Origin: Circinella minor
Taxonomy: Eukaryota > Mucoromycota > Mucoromycetes > Mucorales > Lichtheimiaceae
Assembly: GCA_016758965.1 (NCBI GenBank)
Contig: JAEPRB010000019.1
Span: 124,001 to 188,000, forward strand
DNA: 64,000 nucleotides
Direction: 5' to 3'
Positions 37,573 to 49,674 of this stretch are shown here, piece by piece. Position 1 is the first letter of the stretch, and every line of letters starts with the position of its first letter. The position numbers and the translations under genes were made by a program. Below the pieces are notes generated by a model. It saw only the letters and a program-made list of their open reading frames with translations. It made no database searches and was not told where the DNA came from.

Positions 37573-40500
37573 ATGTTGAAGCGCTGCACATTTTGAGCAA
37601 GTGTTGTCGTGAAAACATGACCTTGCCGTCAACCTTATCGAACTATTGGCGCGAAGAAGAATTTTCTACATGGAGCCTACTTAATTTCGACATGTATATA
37701 GTAAATAAAATTCCAGACGTTACCAAAGACAAGGCACACAATATATTCATAAGCGAAACAGAAGAACTTGTTAAAATTCATTTAAGCCATGAACTTGTGG
37801 CTCGAATAAAAAGCTTACAAAAAGAATTTATGGTATGTTACTCTTACATGATAGATTTCTTTTGCTAAAAGTTCACAAACTCAAAAGTCTTTAAATAGAA
37901 ACGGCACAAAAATAAAGCAATCAATGAATTTTGGGCGAATCACAAGAATAAAGCTGCATCTCAAGCTATTGAATCCAGATTAATAGAAGTAAATGTCAGA
38001 TCAGTCAAAGGAGCAGCCATGCTAGCGAAATTAGGAATGAACCGTCTAAAATGCTGGGCTAAACCGATGAACTGACGTACTTCTTGAACATTATTGAGTG
38101 GCTTCCATTCTTGAATGGCCTTGACCTTATCGGATGCAGGAAGAATACCAGCTGCGGAGATACGGAAACCCAAGAAGGTAATTTCTTCTTTACCAAATTC
38201 GCATTTTTTATAATTTGCATTCGTACAGTTCATTATCGCGTAATTTATCTAACACCATTTTTACATGCTCTTTATGTTTATTCCACGAGTCGCTGAAAAT
38301 TAAAATATCGTCCAAATATACAATACAACATCGATCCAATAAGTCACCTAACACCTAATTCATCAATGCTTGAAAACTTGGGGGAGCATTACATAATCCA
38401 AAAGGCAACACCTTCCACGAATATTGACCGTATCGAGTATTAAACGCTGTTTTTGGAATATCTGATTCACGAATCTTTATTTGATGATAACCGCTCTTAA
38501 GATCCAAACTGGTAAAATATTTCGCACCTTGTAAACGTTCTAAACACTCGTCGATTCTTGGTAATGGAGCATTAATTCGAATAGTCTTTTTATTTGTTGC
38601 TCTATAGTCCATACACATCCGCATTGTACCATCTGCCTTTTTAACAAATAACACGGGACTTCCCCATGGAGACGAGCTCGGAACAACCAAACCTAATTCG
38701 AGCAACTCATTCAATTGACGTCGTAATTCGTCAAGTTCCAACGGAGACATTTTATACGGTGGCCGAGACACAGGTTTTTCATCCCCAGTATCGATGACAT
38801 GTTCGAAACCACGATCTGGTGGCAAACCCGGCAACTCATCCCGAAAGATCTCCTGATATTCATTCACCAGTGGTTGTAATTCTTCTGGTATTTTATTTTC
38901 TTTGATGTCCGATTCCAATAAATGTAGTAAGTATACTTCTTCAACTTCCTTGTGCCGAATCGCCCGATTAATTTGCTTATGTGATAGCAAATACCGTAGT
39001 CCCGATTCACCAAGATACCTTACTGGTTTTATTATTTTAGTTTCGCCATTTATCTTGACATTCCAATTATCCGTCGACCAATCGACATCCGGTGTATGTT
39101 TTTGCAACCAATTGCAACCCAAGACAAAATCAAATTTGGTATCCAGGATATACGCCTTAATCGTCATATTACATCCATCCAAATTAAAATCAACATTTAC
39201 CATTTTATCTATACGCAATCTACGCCCACCGGCCGTTTCGACTTCACGTGCCTCGACTTGTACCGTTTCCAAATTCTTTACCATATTAAGGGATATGTAA
39301 CTTGAACTTGCGCCAGAGTCGAGTAGAACCAACATACGTTTTCCTGCACATGAACCGTCGTACAACGGAAGAGATTCACTGCCGTCTTTGCAGGCTTGTA
39401 ACTGCATTATCCGACAACAGTCTTCTTGCAACTTATTCACCTCAAGGATATCACCATGATCAGTGTCTTCCTTGTGTTGACCACCCTCAGTTGCTTCCAC
39501 CATCGATTTTTGACACATCGACGATGACTTCTGTACACTACTGGGAACTTGAATTTCATGCACAGAAGATGGTGTAGATCGTGTAGTCTGATCACACCTG
39601 GTCAACCCCGCTGGTGTACCTTTTTTCCTTGAATCTGATCCTTTGGTCCACCAGCGACCTTTTTTCTTGTTAAGGGATTCAGAATTTTGGTGCACAAACA
39701 ACCCCTCTACTGATTGTGCACGGGCCGAAAATCCTGCTTGCCATGACGATTTTCTTGGCGACGACTCTTACAATCACGACGAATATGACCACGTTCACCA
39801 CACTTAAAACATTTTACCCGATTTATACCATCATTCGATCGACCGCCATATGATCTAATTGAATAAAATATTCAATTGTCATTGGTAAAGGAAGAAACAC
39901 GAAAAGAAAAATAATACTTACTTGAATATGATAGAGTAATTTACAAGATGCCGTAAAAGAAACCCTGGCAACCACTTTAACAATCGGTGCCGTAGCACAA
40001 AATAGTGGAAACAGAACTTCGACTACTACAACTGGTGGTGAACTGGTATTATAACGTGCTTATGTTTATTTTTTTTTTGTTATCTATTGGGGCTGTTCGA
40101 TGATCTAATAATAAATGAATAACAATTGATAGACTACTTCTAGTACAAGTAATAATAATCAAGTGGAAAAGGTGCATCATAATGATTTTAAATTTTCAAT
40201 ATAATTTAATTTACTCATCACGGTTCACTTTTATTTTGTTTAGCGTGCTGTGGACGATGGTAGTTCCTCTAAAAAAGCAGCAAAAAGAATAAATACCAAT
40301 TTGTTTAAATCAGGTGGCCAAAGGAGTAGCAAATTGGAACGTGATAATTTGCGGGTAATGATGATTTTTGCAATACATAATACATATATATACAGTAAAA
40401 TGGAATAATAGCTGATCGAGAATGAGTAGTGGTATATTGACGGTGTTGATGTTTCAGGAGTGTTAATGGAGATGCGGGATAAGATAATGAATCGGCTAGC

Positions 40501-41075
40501 AAATAATAAAACCTGTACTATTCAGGAACAACTGTAAGTTTTATACACGAAATAAACGATAATTGTGCCTTTATATCACACTTGAATGCATAATTTACAT
40601 TAGGCTTAATTATGTGTAGAATCGCAAATTTTATCTTTTTTTCCGCGGAGCGATTTGAAGACTCGACATCAAAAATTCTTGGTCGAATAATTCATAATCA
40701 ACTTATTGCAGACCTTGACATACCTGTACCAGTAGCATTGCCTTCATATACTGCAATGTGGTTGGATGGAACGTTACAAGCATTAAAAAAGTTACAGAAG
40801 AATCTTTCGAAGTAATAAAGGTCTGCTTTAATCTTCTGAACAAAACAATTAAGAAGAAAACGGGGAGATAATGAATTTGGCTGACGTAGTATATAGACTA
40901 TAAGTAGTTTTCTATCTTCTATATTTTTAACACTGGTCTAATATTCCAACAAACATGTAGTGCACCACGTTTTCTAGCTTGGGAACAGCAACGTGTGGTT
41001 GAAGGCGCGTTTATAAATAGTCATTTGGCAGATCTTCTAGATGTAATTTTTGGTGATCATGAGCTTTTGACTTAT
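37573..41075 (+). pseudogene. Unknown multi-exon gene, split by a retroelement
   Basis: Plus-strand exon-like pieces with good splice signals. 37573-37832: EALHILSKCCRENMTLP, WREEEFSTWSLLNFDMY, ELVARIKSLQKEFM, donor GTATGT. 37899 to ~37975: KRHKNKAINEFWANHKNKAA. After the retroelement: ~39936-40045 (SNLQDAVKETLATTLTIGA, donor GTATTA); 40244-40354 (RAVDDGSSSKKAAKRINTN, donor GTAATG); ~40460-40532 (VLMEMRDKIMNRLANNK); ~40605-40815 (FEDSTSKILGRIIHNQL and YTAMWLDGTLQALKKLQ); and ~40957-41075 (PRFLAWEQQRVVEGAF, FGDHELLTY stop). At least one junction (around 40606) does not keep frame. A 1.9-kb gypsy fragment on the opposite strand lies between the second and third pieces. Protein family not recognised. 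Confidence 0.5.
37985..39870 (-). mobile_element. Degenerate Ty3/gypsy retrotransposon fragment
   Basis: Minus strand. It begins with a gag zinc knuckle CFKCGERGHIRRDC (about 39813-39770) whose frame stops near 39713. A pol frame follows, 39701-38355 (448 codons): linker, aspartic protease with [14 protein letters not shown], then reverse transcriptase with [32 protein letters not shown] and [18 protein letters not shown] at 38357-38355 interrupts it. The YLDD catalytic box lies just past the stop, and a small insertion near 38220 shifts the frame before KKCEFGKEEITFLGF (38233-37961). RNase H, integrase and LTRs are absent. This is a dead internal fragment; edges are estimates from where similarity to the family ends. 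Confidence 0.9.
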
Positions 41076-41078
41076 TAA

Positions 41079-41722
41079 TGGTAAATAACACTTTCAATCG
41101 ACTAATCAAACTTCAAAATTATTACGTATGATATTAATCTATTGGAGTATAGAAAAAACAAGAGAATGGCGAATGTAGGTTTCACATTATACAGTATATC
41201 AACGAAAATGAAACAGAAAAGAGAATCATACGCCCGAAAAACGGCAACAAAGAACATAATAGACGGTGGTTCCGTGACGTCCGTCTATGTTTCATCTGTA
41301 TTGATGTTTTGTTACAGTAGTTGAACTGAAGGCACCTCACCGAAACCTATGAAATAGTGACTAAACTTTTAACAGTAAATATAATTGCTTAAACATATAA
41401 TCTTCTTTAGTATTTTTCATAAAAAAAGTACCAATTAAAGATTTACCTTGACCGTTTGTAATTCTTTAGCCGCATTTTTTTAGGTCACAGACTTTTTCTT
41501 TGTTTGCGGTCACCCATATTGATAACATATGGGTACGTAGATTTCTGCATTTTAAAAAAAGGCATCATATACGCAGTACATGTTCAACTTTTGTTTAGTT
41601 ATTCAGTTAGTAAAATTCCTTTTTTGCTTTTACCACTCTAAAAACTTTTCCTTTATTCTCCTTCCTTTATCATCCTCACCCAAATCAATCGAGAAACTTA
41701 CCACCAACTAATAAAAAGAATA
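41079..41722. other. Intergenic
   Basis: No gene supported. CCCATATTGATAACATATGGG near 41513 is a short imperfect palindrome. Confidence 0.35.
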
Positions 41723-42417
41723 TTATAAATTTACATTTTCTTTGGTCTTCCTGGGTAAGGAAGCTGTGAGTTTCCATTTACAAGCAGAAATGTTTGCATT
41801 TTCGACACCTATATTTGCCAGCACTGAAACCATGCACTCATGTGGAGTGATCGAACCACCCACAGGACCAGCGATGAAATTGTATTCTTTCATTTCTTCA
41901 CCTAGTCTATTATCTTGAATACAGCTGATCTGATCGAGCAAAGCGATTTGGGATGAACACACACCCTCAGTGTTAGTTTAAAATTTATACTTATTAAGTG
42001 GAAGACGTGCTGACCGGCGCCTCGACAGGTTTACCCATCTCTCTGCAGCACGAAACATGTATACATGTTTGCTGAAGCAATTTTCAAAAAAAAAAAAATT
42101 GACCTTATTCTCATTAGTATATCGAATATATGAAAGTTTTTTAGTTATTTTTCTCATATATAAGTCTTCATCTTTTTGGTCCTTTATATGATCCAAATGC
42201 ACTATATTGACATGAGTAGCACTAGTAGAAGCTTCATTTTACAAATATTTCGTGTTTGATGTGGGCAATTCAAGTGCTGATCAACGATGTAATCCATAGG
42301 TTCAGGTCTGCCATTTTCAACAATAGTGTTTCCCTGCCCATCTTCATAAAAAATTGTGTCATGATATAAGGTTTCGATGTGTAGCTTTTGATGTTCAATT
42401 TTTACTGGCTGTGCCAT
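41723..42417 (-). pseudogene. Decayed ORF of unknown family
   Basis: From ATG 42417 the minus-strand frame reads MAQPVKIEHQKLHIETLYHD and PEPMDYIVDQHLNCPHQT. It loses frame near 42238, continues as NEASTSATHVNIVHLDHIKD and AERWVNLSRRRSARLPLNKY to a stop at 41978, then as CSSQIALLDQISCIQDNRL and AGPVGGSITPHECMVSVLAN to a stop at 41723. Long protein-like stretches separated by frameshifts and stops indicate an inactive gene or transposon relic. No domain recognised. Confidence 0.45.
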
Positions 42418-42898
42418 TGTTTTAGGAAACGCTGTATGCCTTTTCTTTTATGGTGGTACAGAAAAACGTAAAGCAGCCAGGACAGTAAGTTTTCTTAACT
42501 TGCTTATAGACACCATTATACGCAATCAACCCCTGACTATCCTTTCCTATAATAACAAGTAACTTTTATCATCATCATTGGTGTCACGCGCGTGGAGATA
42601 TATACATTGTACTCAAATAAAAGAATTTATAATTAACCAGCTTATATATATGTGTGATCATATAAGAATATGAATACATGCATTCATTTATAGCGCATAT
42701 CATCATTACAAACACTCCTTTTCCATTTTAGGTTCCCCACACAAACTCAAAACTTTTTTTTGTCGTGAGAAGACCTTTCTTTCTTTCCTCTCCTCCTTAT
42801 TCTGTACTTTTTTTCTTTACTTTATTGTGTGCTCTTTCGTTTCTTTGTTCCGTTTCTTTGTTTCTTTTTTTTTTACTCCTACTAATATTTATTTCCAA
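42418..42898. promoter_or_regulatory. Upstream region of the acyl-CoA-binding gene
   Basis: The last ~130 bases (42770-42895) are C/T-rich (TTTCTTTCCTCTCCTCC, TTTCTTTGTTTCTTTTTTTTTTAC), like the other promoters in this window. CACGCGCGTG at ~42586 is a 10-base perfect palindrome. Confidence 0.45.
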
Positions 42899-44956
42899 AT
42901 GACAATTCCTCTTCATTACTCCGAGAGATACGTCAACCAACGTTATAATAAAGCCCTGCAAATCGTTCAATACTTACCAGCCTCTTCAAGTTTTCAACCG
43001 ACACGACAAGAAAAACTAGAGGTTGGTTAATGATAAAAATAAATAAACCAAACAAAATGAAATAAACAAGTTTTTGATTTCAATATATCTTTTTTTGTTA
43101 CGCGACATTATTTTTACAGCTTTATGCTTATTATAAGCAGGTTTCACATGGCGACATAAATACTCCAAGGCCAGGTTTATTTGATATGGTTGGCAGAGCA
43201 AAATGGTAATATTGATATTGATATCTTTATCCTATATTTCTATCCATTTGCTTATTAAACTTCAAAAAAAATAATTGGATTGTTAATGATACAGGGATGC
43301 TTGGAAGAAGTTGGAAGGGATTGATCGTTTGGAAGCTCGGTATCAATATACTGAAACGTTGTTACGCTCAGCAACAGAGGTTTGTTAATGGTTATCGTAA
43401 TTATGCTATGTATTATATATAAAGAGGTACTTTCAAAGCGAGTATGATTAACATATCATTTTCTTTTGCTTGTTTTAGGCATATAAACGAAATGCTGGCC
43501 GGTCAACTGCAGAGCAAATCATACAAGCATTCGCATTGATGCATCCTTCAGGTGATCATGATAGTGAAGGGGATGAAATTACGGATGATACTAATACTAC
43601 ACATGATGAAGGTGAAGATGGTAAATTATTTTGTTTTTATTTTTTTGACGAGGTCGGCTAATTGAAGAGAGATAAGTGATACCGAACTCATTATAAGATA
43701 AAAACATATCTGTCTATCTAGATGGTAGCAGTATAGCATCAGCTGAAGCAGAAGAACAAGCTTATCTATATGAAGTACAGGTCAATGCTAATAATAATAC
43801 AGCAACACCAAGACGACGGCTTGTATCACCACGACAACAGCATCAGCGGTTATCATGGTATGAAAGAGCATCGTCAGCAACATCTTCCATGATAACTGCA
43901 CCTACTGGGCAATCTAGAACAACTTCTCCTTCCAATGATCGACTTTTGCCTCATATGATTCCACCACGCGAACGAGCTGCTAGACAACAAGCACAGCGTA
44001 ATAGTGCTAGCTATGATGAAGATAACTTGGATCCATGGGCACAGCATCCTGTCGGAGCATTACATCAACAGCAGCGACAGCATAGCTGTAATAGTAGTAG
44101 CGATGAAGATGATCATCCAATTAATAGTAGCAGTAAATTGAGTAGAGCTACATCACCACGATATCAACAACAACAACGATTTATTAATCAACACCGGTCT
44201 GCCGCTGCTGTACAAGCACAAGTACAGACAGCCATACAACCTTCACCTGTTTATAGCACCTCATCATCCGTCACAGCCACACCTCGAAATCCGTCAGCGC
44301 TTCAAAATGTGTATAATAGTAATAATAATATTCATAATAATAATTTCTCCTCCAACACTACCAGTAACAGAGTAACACCAGATTCGCAATATATGTCAGT
44401 AGTTACACTGGATCCTGCCACCAAACGAGCGCTGGAATCGCTCCAAACAGAAGTCATAGCTTTGAATAGTCGGATTGATGAAATACGGCGTGAGTTAGTA
44501 ATTCGTGACCAACGTGACGCAGTAACAGCAGCAGCAGCAAAAGTAGTAGAAGTTGCGGGTACAAAAAAGAAACGTACTACTAGTGGATCGACATTGAGCA
44601 GTATTTTACCAAGACGAACAATCAGTAGTGAAAGTAGTAGTAGTGGTAACGGAGATGATGATATGTCAGATAGTTGGAAATGGGTCATTAAGGTGAGTTT
44701 TATCACACATACGTATTCATACATCTCTTCTTTTTTTGTCATTTTTTTCCCGAATACGTAACAAAAGTTCAAATACTAAATTAAAAAAAATGATAAGGCT
44801 GCTGCAAAACATGCTGCAGTCAATTTAATTACAGTGTTTGCGTTACTTCTGATTTTATATAAACGAGGAAGTCCCGTAGCCTATGTAATTACCGGGCAAG
44901 CTTCCAAACTCTGGGAAAACGTAAAGAATCGTGTTTTATTCCAAACCGTAGTGTAA
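42899..44956 (+). CDS. Acyl-CoA-binding domain protein with C-terminal membrane anchor (ACBD4/5-like)
   Basis: Binds long-chain acyl-CoA; ACBD4/5 proteins are tail-anchored in peroxisomes or ER. Exons 42899-43021, 43120-43205, 43295-43379, 43479-43620, 43722-44692, 44798-44956; 1566 nt, 521 aa. Seen: ACB domain aa 1-~100 with [57 protein letters not shown] and the end [15 protein letters not shown]; a long disordered Ser/Gln/Asn-rich middle; a coiled coil ~aa 380-410 ([20 protein letters not shown]); and a final hydrophobic stretch [15 protein letters not shown] (~aa 477-491) followed by a ~30-residue tail. The first donor is the weak GTTGGT, forced by continuity of the ACB domain (KLE/LYAYYKQ). 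Organelle assignment is inference. Confidence 0.93.
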
Positions 44957-45210
44957 TGACCTCTCTTTTGTTGTACATGTCAGATGCAAATAGTTTTTTT
45001 AATAATAATAATATTAATGATAATAGTTAACTAATTAATAATAATCAAGAAGAAAAAAGTAAATTAAGAGCACAATACAAGAAAGGAGAAGAAAGCTGAT
45101 TGTATAATAGAACTTTCATGATGAAAAAAAAAAGAGAAGAAATGATTTTTTAAGTGGGATGCATGATGATATGATGTGGTTTATAGGTTTTTCTTGTTTT
45201 TGTTTTTTTC
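44957..45210. terminator. Convergent 3' flanks (ACBP / UTP21)
   Basis: 254 bases tail to tail with A/T-rich runs. Likely polyadenylation regions of both genes. Confidence 0.4.
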
Positions 45211-48200
45211 TTATCTTCTTGCAAAGTCAATAAGACATAAACCATAATGAATTTGTGATGATAATCGACCAAACTCATTCGATTGAATCTTCAAAGTTTC
45301 TTGAAGATTATCGTGAATGCCATTATCAGGGTTAGCAACAATGATATCACCATGAATTGTCAAAAATGCATTTAACCATGCTTGTGCCATTTCAAAATTT
45401 TTGCGTGACTGTAACATTTGTAAGATGGCCTCTACATAATAATTCATGCAGCTGAGCTCTGAATCAACGGGCATAGTCCGAATTTCTACATCCATCGAGG
45501 AAGGGCTAAGTGATTTGGCATATGTAATAAAAGCAGTATCTATTATTATTGTTGTTATTGTTTCAGTTGATAAACTAATTAGTAAAAACAGGTAACTCGA
45601 TGCTATTACTATTACTGCTACTGCTTTGAGTGTCATATTAAAAGTAACTTACAATCATTGTTTTCACGACCAGATCGAAGATGACGAGTAAACTCAGTTT
45701 CAACATCAAGTTGCGACATTTGGAGTCGTCTTGACGAGTCATCATCAGAATTCTTCTTTTTATCAGATAAGTCAAGTGTAGGTTTCGCACCTCCAACAGT
45801 TGGAAGGAAGAATGGTGCTTTTTCAGGTTTCTTGGGTGCTTCTTTAGGCTTGTTACGTTGCTATAAAAGTGATTTTCAAATTTTTATCAATATTATTGCC
45901 CATTAAACCAATTCATGATTTTCTTTGTGCTTGTTCTATATTTGTTTGTTCATTTATCTGTTACCTTAATTGTCTCCAAATTCAGAAGGTTTTGCCATTT
46001 TGCTTTTGGTTCCAACGATAACGTAATCATTTCCTCTGTAAGTTGCTCCGCAGTATTCAAATCTTCACCTAATTGTGTTGGTGGTTCTAACTCTTCCTCT
46101 TCATCATTACCATCTATATACAAATATAGTATATTAGTTGATAATCCTAATTACACGGGCTCCTCATATTGTTCCATGCACTTTGATGCGAAAACAAAAA
46201 AGAATACATTACCTTGTTCGTCCATTCCAGCAAGAGATGGAAGTTCGAGCAGCTCAGCTACTTCATCATCTACTATACTATGTAATGAAATATTGGCAAA
46301 TTGCGTACGGTTGGCCCTGTAAAACAAATTTAAAATATACCATTAGTTCATTAAATCATAAATAATATTTTTTACATCTCTTTTTTTAATTTACTTACCA
46401 TAAAAAGATACCAACATTATCAACGTGCGCTGTTGCTAAAAAGTCACCTGTTGGAGAGAAAGTAAGACTAGATACGACATCTTCTACCTTAAAAATATCA
46501 ACCATTGTACTTGAAGGAAGGTCCCAAGTACGAACAGTAGTATCAAGAGATGCAGAAACAATCCACCGACCATCAGGACTAAATGTCTAATAGCAATACC
46601 GAAATAACAATCAAAGCGAAAACAAAATTAGTTACTATACGAATGAAAACAGAGCATCCCATTTCTTTCCTTCTATTTTTTTTTTTTGCAATAAGCTCTT
46701 CTTGGTATACACTTACAATATCTGTTATTCGGTTTCTATGACCCCAAAATTCTCTGATAATATTTCTAGTTTCCAAATCAATGACTCGAATACTAAGATC
46801 GTCACATGCAACAGCCAAAAGATTATTTTCTTGATGAAATACAATTTTAACAATAGGTGACTCTAGTTCAACTGTATGCAAGACAACGCCTGCTTTGAAA
46901 TCCCAAATCTAAAATATATAATTTAAAGGGAGTTTACATTTATAAAATTAATAATGTTGATCGTTTTTTTTTTTTTGAAAAATATTTTTGCAAACAAATA
47001 AATATATAAATAAAACACAAACAAACCTTAATTTTACGATCTACCGATCCACTAATTAGATAACGATTGGCAACATCAGTTGCAAGGCCCGAAATTGCCT
47101 TTTTATGACCATCTGCACCAGAATACACTTTTCGGTGAAGACCTGATTGCAAATTAAACATATCAATTTGTCCAGAAGCAGAGCCAATGAAACCGAAATT
47201 ACCACATGCACTAATGCATGCCACCTTATTTGCACTTTTATCTGAACTAAGAAGTGCATGATCTCCTATCGCCTTATTCTTAGTACGCCATGTGCGACCA
47301 CCATTATCATTCATATGACATGTAATGACATTGGCCCACTCCTTGTCCTTTGCAGAACCTATAATCACATCATTAAAAACCATCACCATAGTATCAGTAT
47401 CTCCACCACATATATAAATAATCCGCAATTCGTAAACTAAAATGAAAAAATGTACCAGACGCAAATTCAGTAATGATGGGCAACTTGAGAGATTCTTCAG
47501 TAACGCCTCGAGATTTTGCCTTCTTAGCGATGTGGCCTTGAGAAAATTCATAGTTTTGTGCATCGCGAACAGTTGAAAACATACGTAAAGCTCTATCACG
47601 ACCAGCACTGAGAATACGAGTTCCATCATTTCCATAGTATTGAATTTTGGTAGGTGGTGCAAAATGACCACTACGAGATTTAAGTGGTAATGGCACTGCA
47701 TTATCTTGTTCAAAAATCCATTGCTAAAGAAATAATAATAATAGAAGTAATCATTCAGTATCCCTGAGCGCTATGTAAAGTTCCCTTTCTCTCAGACATG
47801 TATGACATGACTATAATTTACCTTGACAGCATTATCAACACCAGCTGAAACTAATATAGGTTGGCTATTCAAAAAGGTAAGTGATGTAATCAATGCACTG
47901 TGTGCACCCTTCATATTATGTACAAGTCTTCGGTTTGTAAGATCCCATAATGCGATATCACCGTGCATATTACCAGTTGCCATGACTTGTTGTTCATCTG
48001 TATATATTCACATGCCATAATTAGCTTTTTACAGTCTTGTCTACTTTACACCGCTCCTCCATAAATATACTCATCTTTCTATATTTATAATATATTAATT
48101 TTTTTTCTTACCTGTTCTAAATGAAATAGATGTGACTCGATCATCTTGATGAACAGCATCAATCTTTTCGTCCACTTTTATATTATGCAAAATTACAGAT

Positions 48201-49177
48201 CCATTCAACAAACCAACTGCAACAACATCCACCACAGGTGACTGTTCAAGACATGTCACTGCCGATCCAAATGATGGAAATTGATAAACCATCTTACTGA
48301 CACGTACGTTCCATATTTGCATTGTACCTTGAGTACTACCAATCAATAATTTGTTAAGATACGTACTAGGATGAATCATTGTTGTTGCAGTGAATCCTTC
48401 TCCAAATTCAATTTCAGTATATAATTCTATATTATATATATAAATATAAATTGTTGAGTTCATTCAATTCCAATATGGTGTTGTTGATAACCTATAGATC
48501 ACTTGTCGTTTTCAAATAATTACCTCCAGATTTGATATTCCACATTCTCAATACATTATCATCACACAAGCTTGCAATATATTGACCGAGAACAAGGATT
48601 TGCATAATTGAATAATTTCCTTCACCTTCAATACGAGCAATCTATATGGTATAGATATTAGATTAGTATATTGGTTAGTACGAGGGTCAAACTGTGTATC
48701 TTATTCGGTCGAGAAAAAATGATTTCTTTTATCTGTATTTACCTCTTTGCCTCGCTTATAAGTACCAATTGTAGTACCATGTGCCACGAATGTCATACCA
48801 GCTGCAGAAGTTAATGCTGTGATCGGTTCAGGTGTTCTAGGACTAACAAACAACAAGTTCATTTTTGCCAACTAAAGTTACATATATTTATGATCCAATT
48901 AAGTTAAATAATTCATTTCATTAATAACATTTGCTCCGAGATTTATGGCTTATTTTCTTAATTTTTTGATTTTGATCGGTGTAAAGCTTACATTGTAGGT
49001 TTGAAAGTTATGTCCAACACAAGTAGTCATAAAAAAATCTTGACCTCGAGTTTCAATCACACATGGAACGTCATTAGTAATATAACCTAATGCACGGAAT
49101 GGTTGAAATACTCGTGATCGTGTTGGATTGCGTGATTTGATTTCAACACGGCGACGTTTTTCCTCAGGTGCAACCAT
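45211..49177 (-). CDS. UTP21: UTP21 / WDR36, small-subunit processome protein
   Basis: Nucleolar U3 snoRNP (UTP-B) component for 18S rRNA maturation. Thirteen exons: 49177-48992, 48871-48743, 48641-48524, 48426-48112, 47997-47822, 47723-47456, 47358-47027, 46908-46717, 46586-46399, 46316-46213, 46113-45965, 45860-45653, 45539-45211; 2694 nt, 897 aa. Seen: SRVFQPFRALGYITNDVPCV (family-typical start), tandem WD40 propellers (MHGDIALWDLTNRRLVHNMK; SAGRDRALRMFS; LISGSVDRKIKIWDF; DDLSIRVIDLETRNIIREFW GH; SPDGRWIVSASLDTTVRTWD), IFLWANRTQFANISLHSI after the last blade, an acidic linker, and a helical C-terminal Utp21 domain (PSSMDVEIRTMPVD, FLTIHGDIIVAN, ending SSQIHYGLCLIDFARR). Length and order match the family. 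Confidence 0.97.
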
Positions 49178-49674
49178 TAAGGTACTGTTATTATTGTTGT
49201 TAGTAGTGGTGGTGGTGAATGTAGAGCGAGATCGATCGTCAACTTTTTTTTTGACCTTTTAAAATTCAAAAATCAATGCACCAAAAAAGCCAAACAGTCA
49301 CGGAATTCCCGCCGCTCGCTCCTTTTGTCGGCTCCCAATATGACAACTTCTCCCGTTAATTTACATTTCTATGGATATTGGTAATGTAGCTGTAGATAGA
49401 TATTTGTATGATATTACTAATCACAAGCTATTGATTTTTCTTCTCATGGTACTCGATTATTATTTAGTTAGATTACTAAATGAATATTATCATAGTGTAA
49501 GTTAATCTATGCTGGCTTGTTCAACAATTGAAATAAATCAAAAGGAACGTTATCAGCGTACATAAATTGTTATACAGAAATTTTCTAAAAGATCAGAAAG
49601 AAGATAAATGTCAAAATAGCATCAAGTCGTTTATATTACTAACACTTTTATTTATTAAACTCTTATTAAGCGTT
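49178..49674. other. Intergenic, UTP21 upstream / gamma-COP downstream
   Basis: Upstream of the minus-strand UTP21 gene, a slightly GC-richer patch at ~49300-49350 (GGAATTCCCGCCGCTCGC). No gene seen. Confidence 0.4.
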
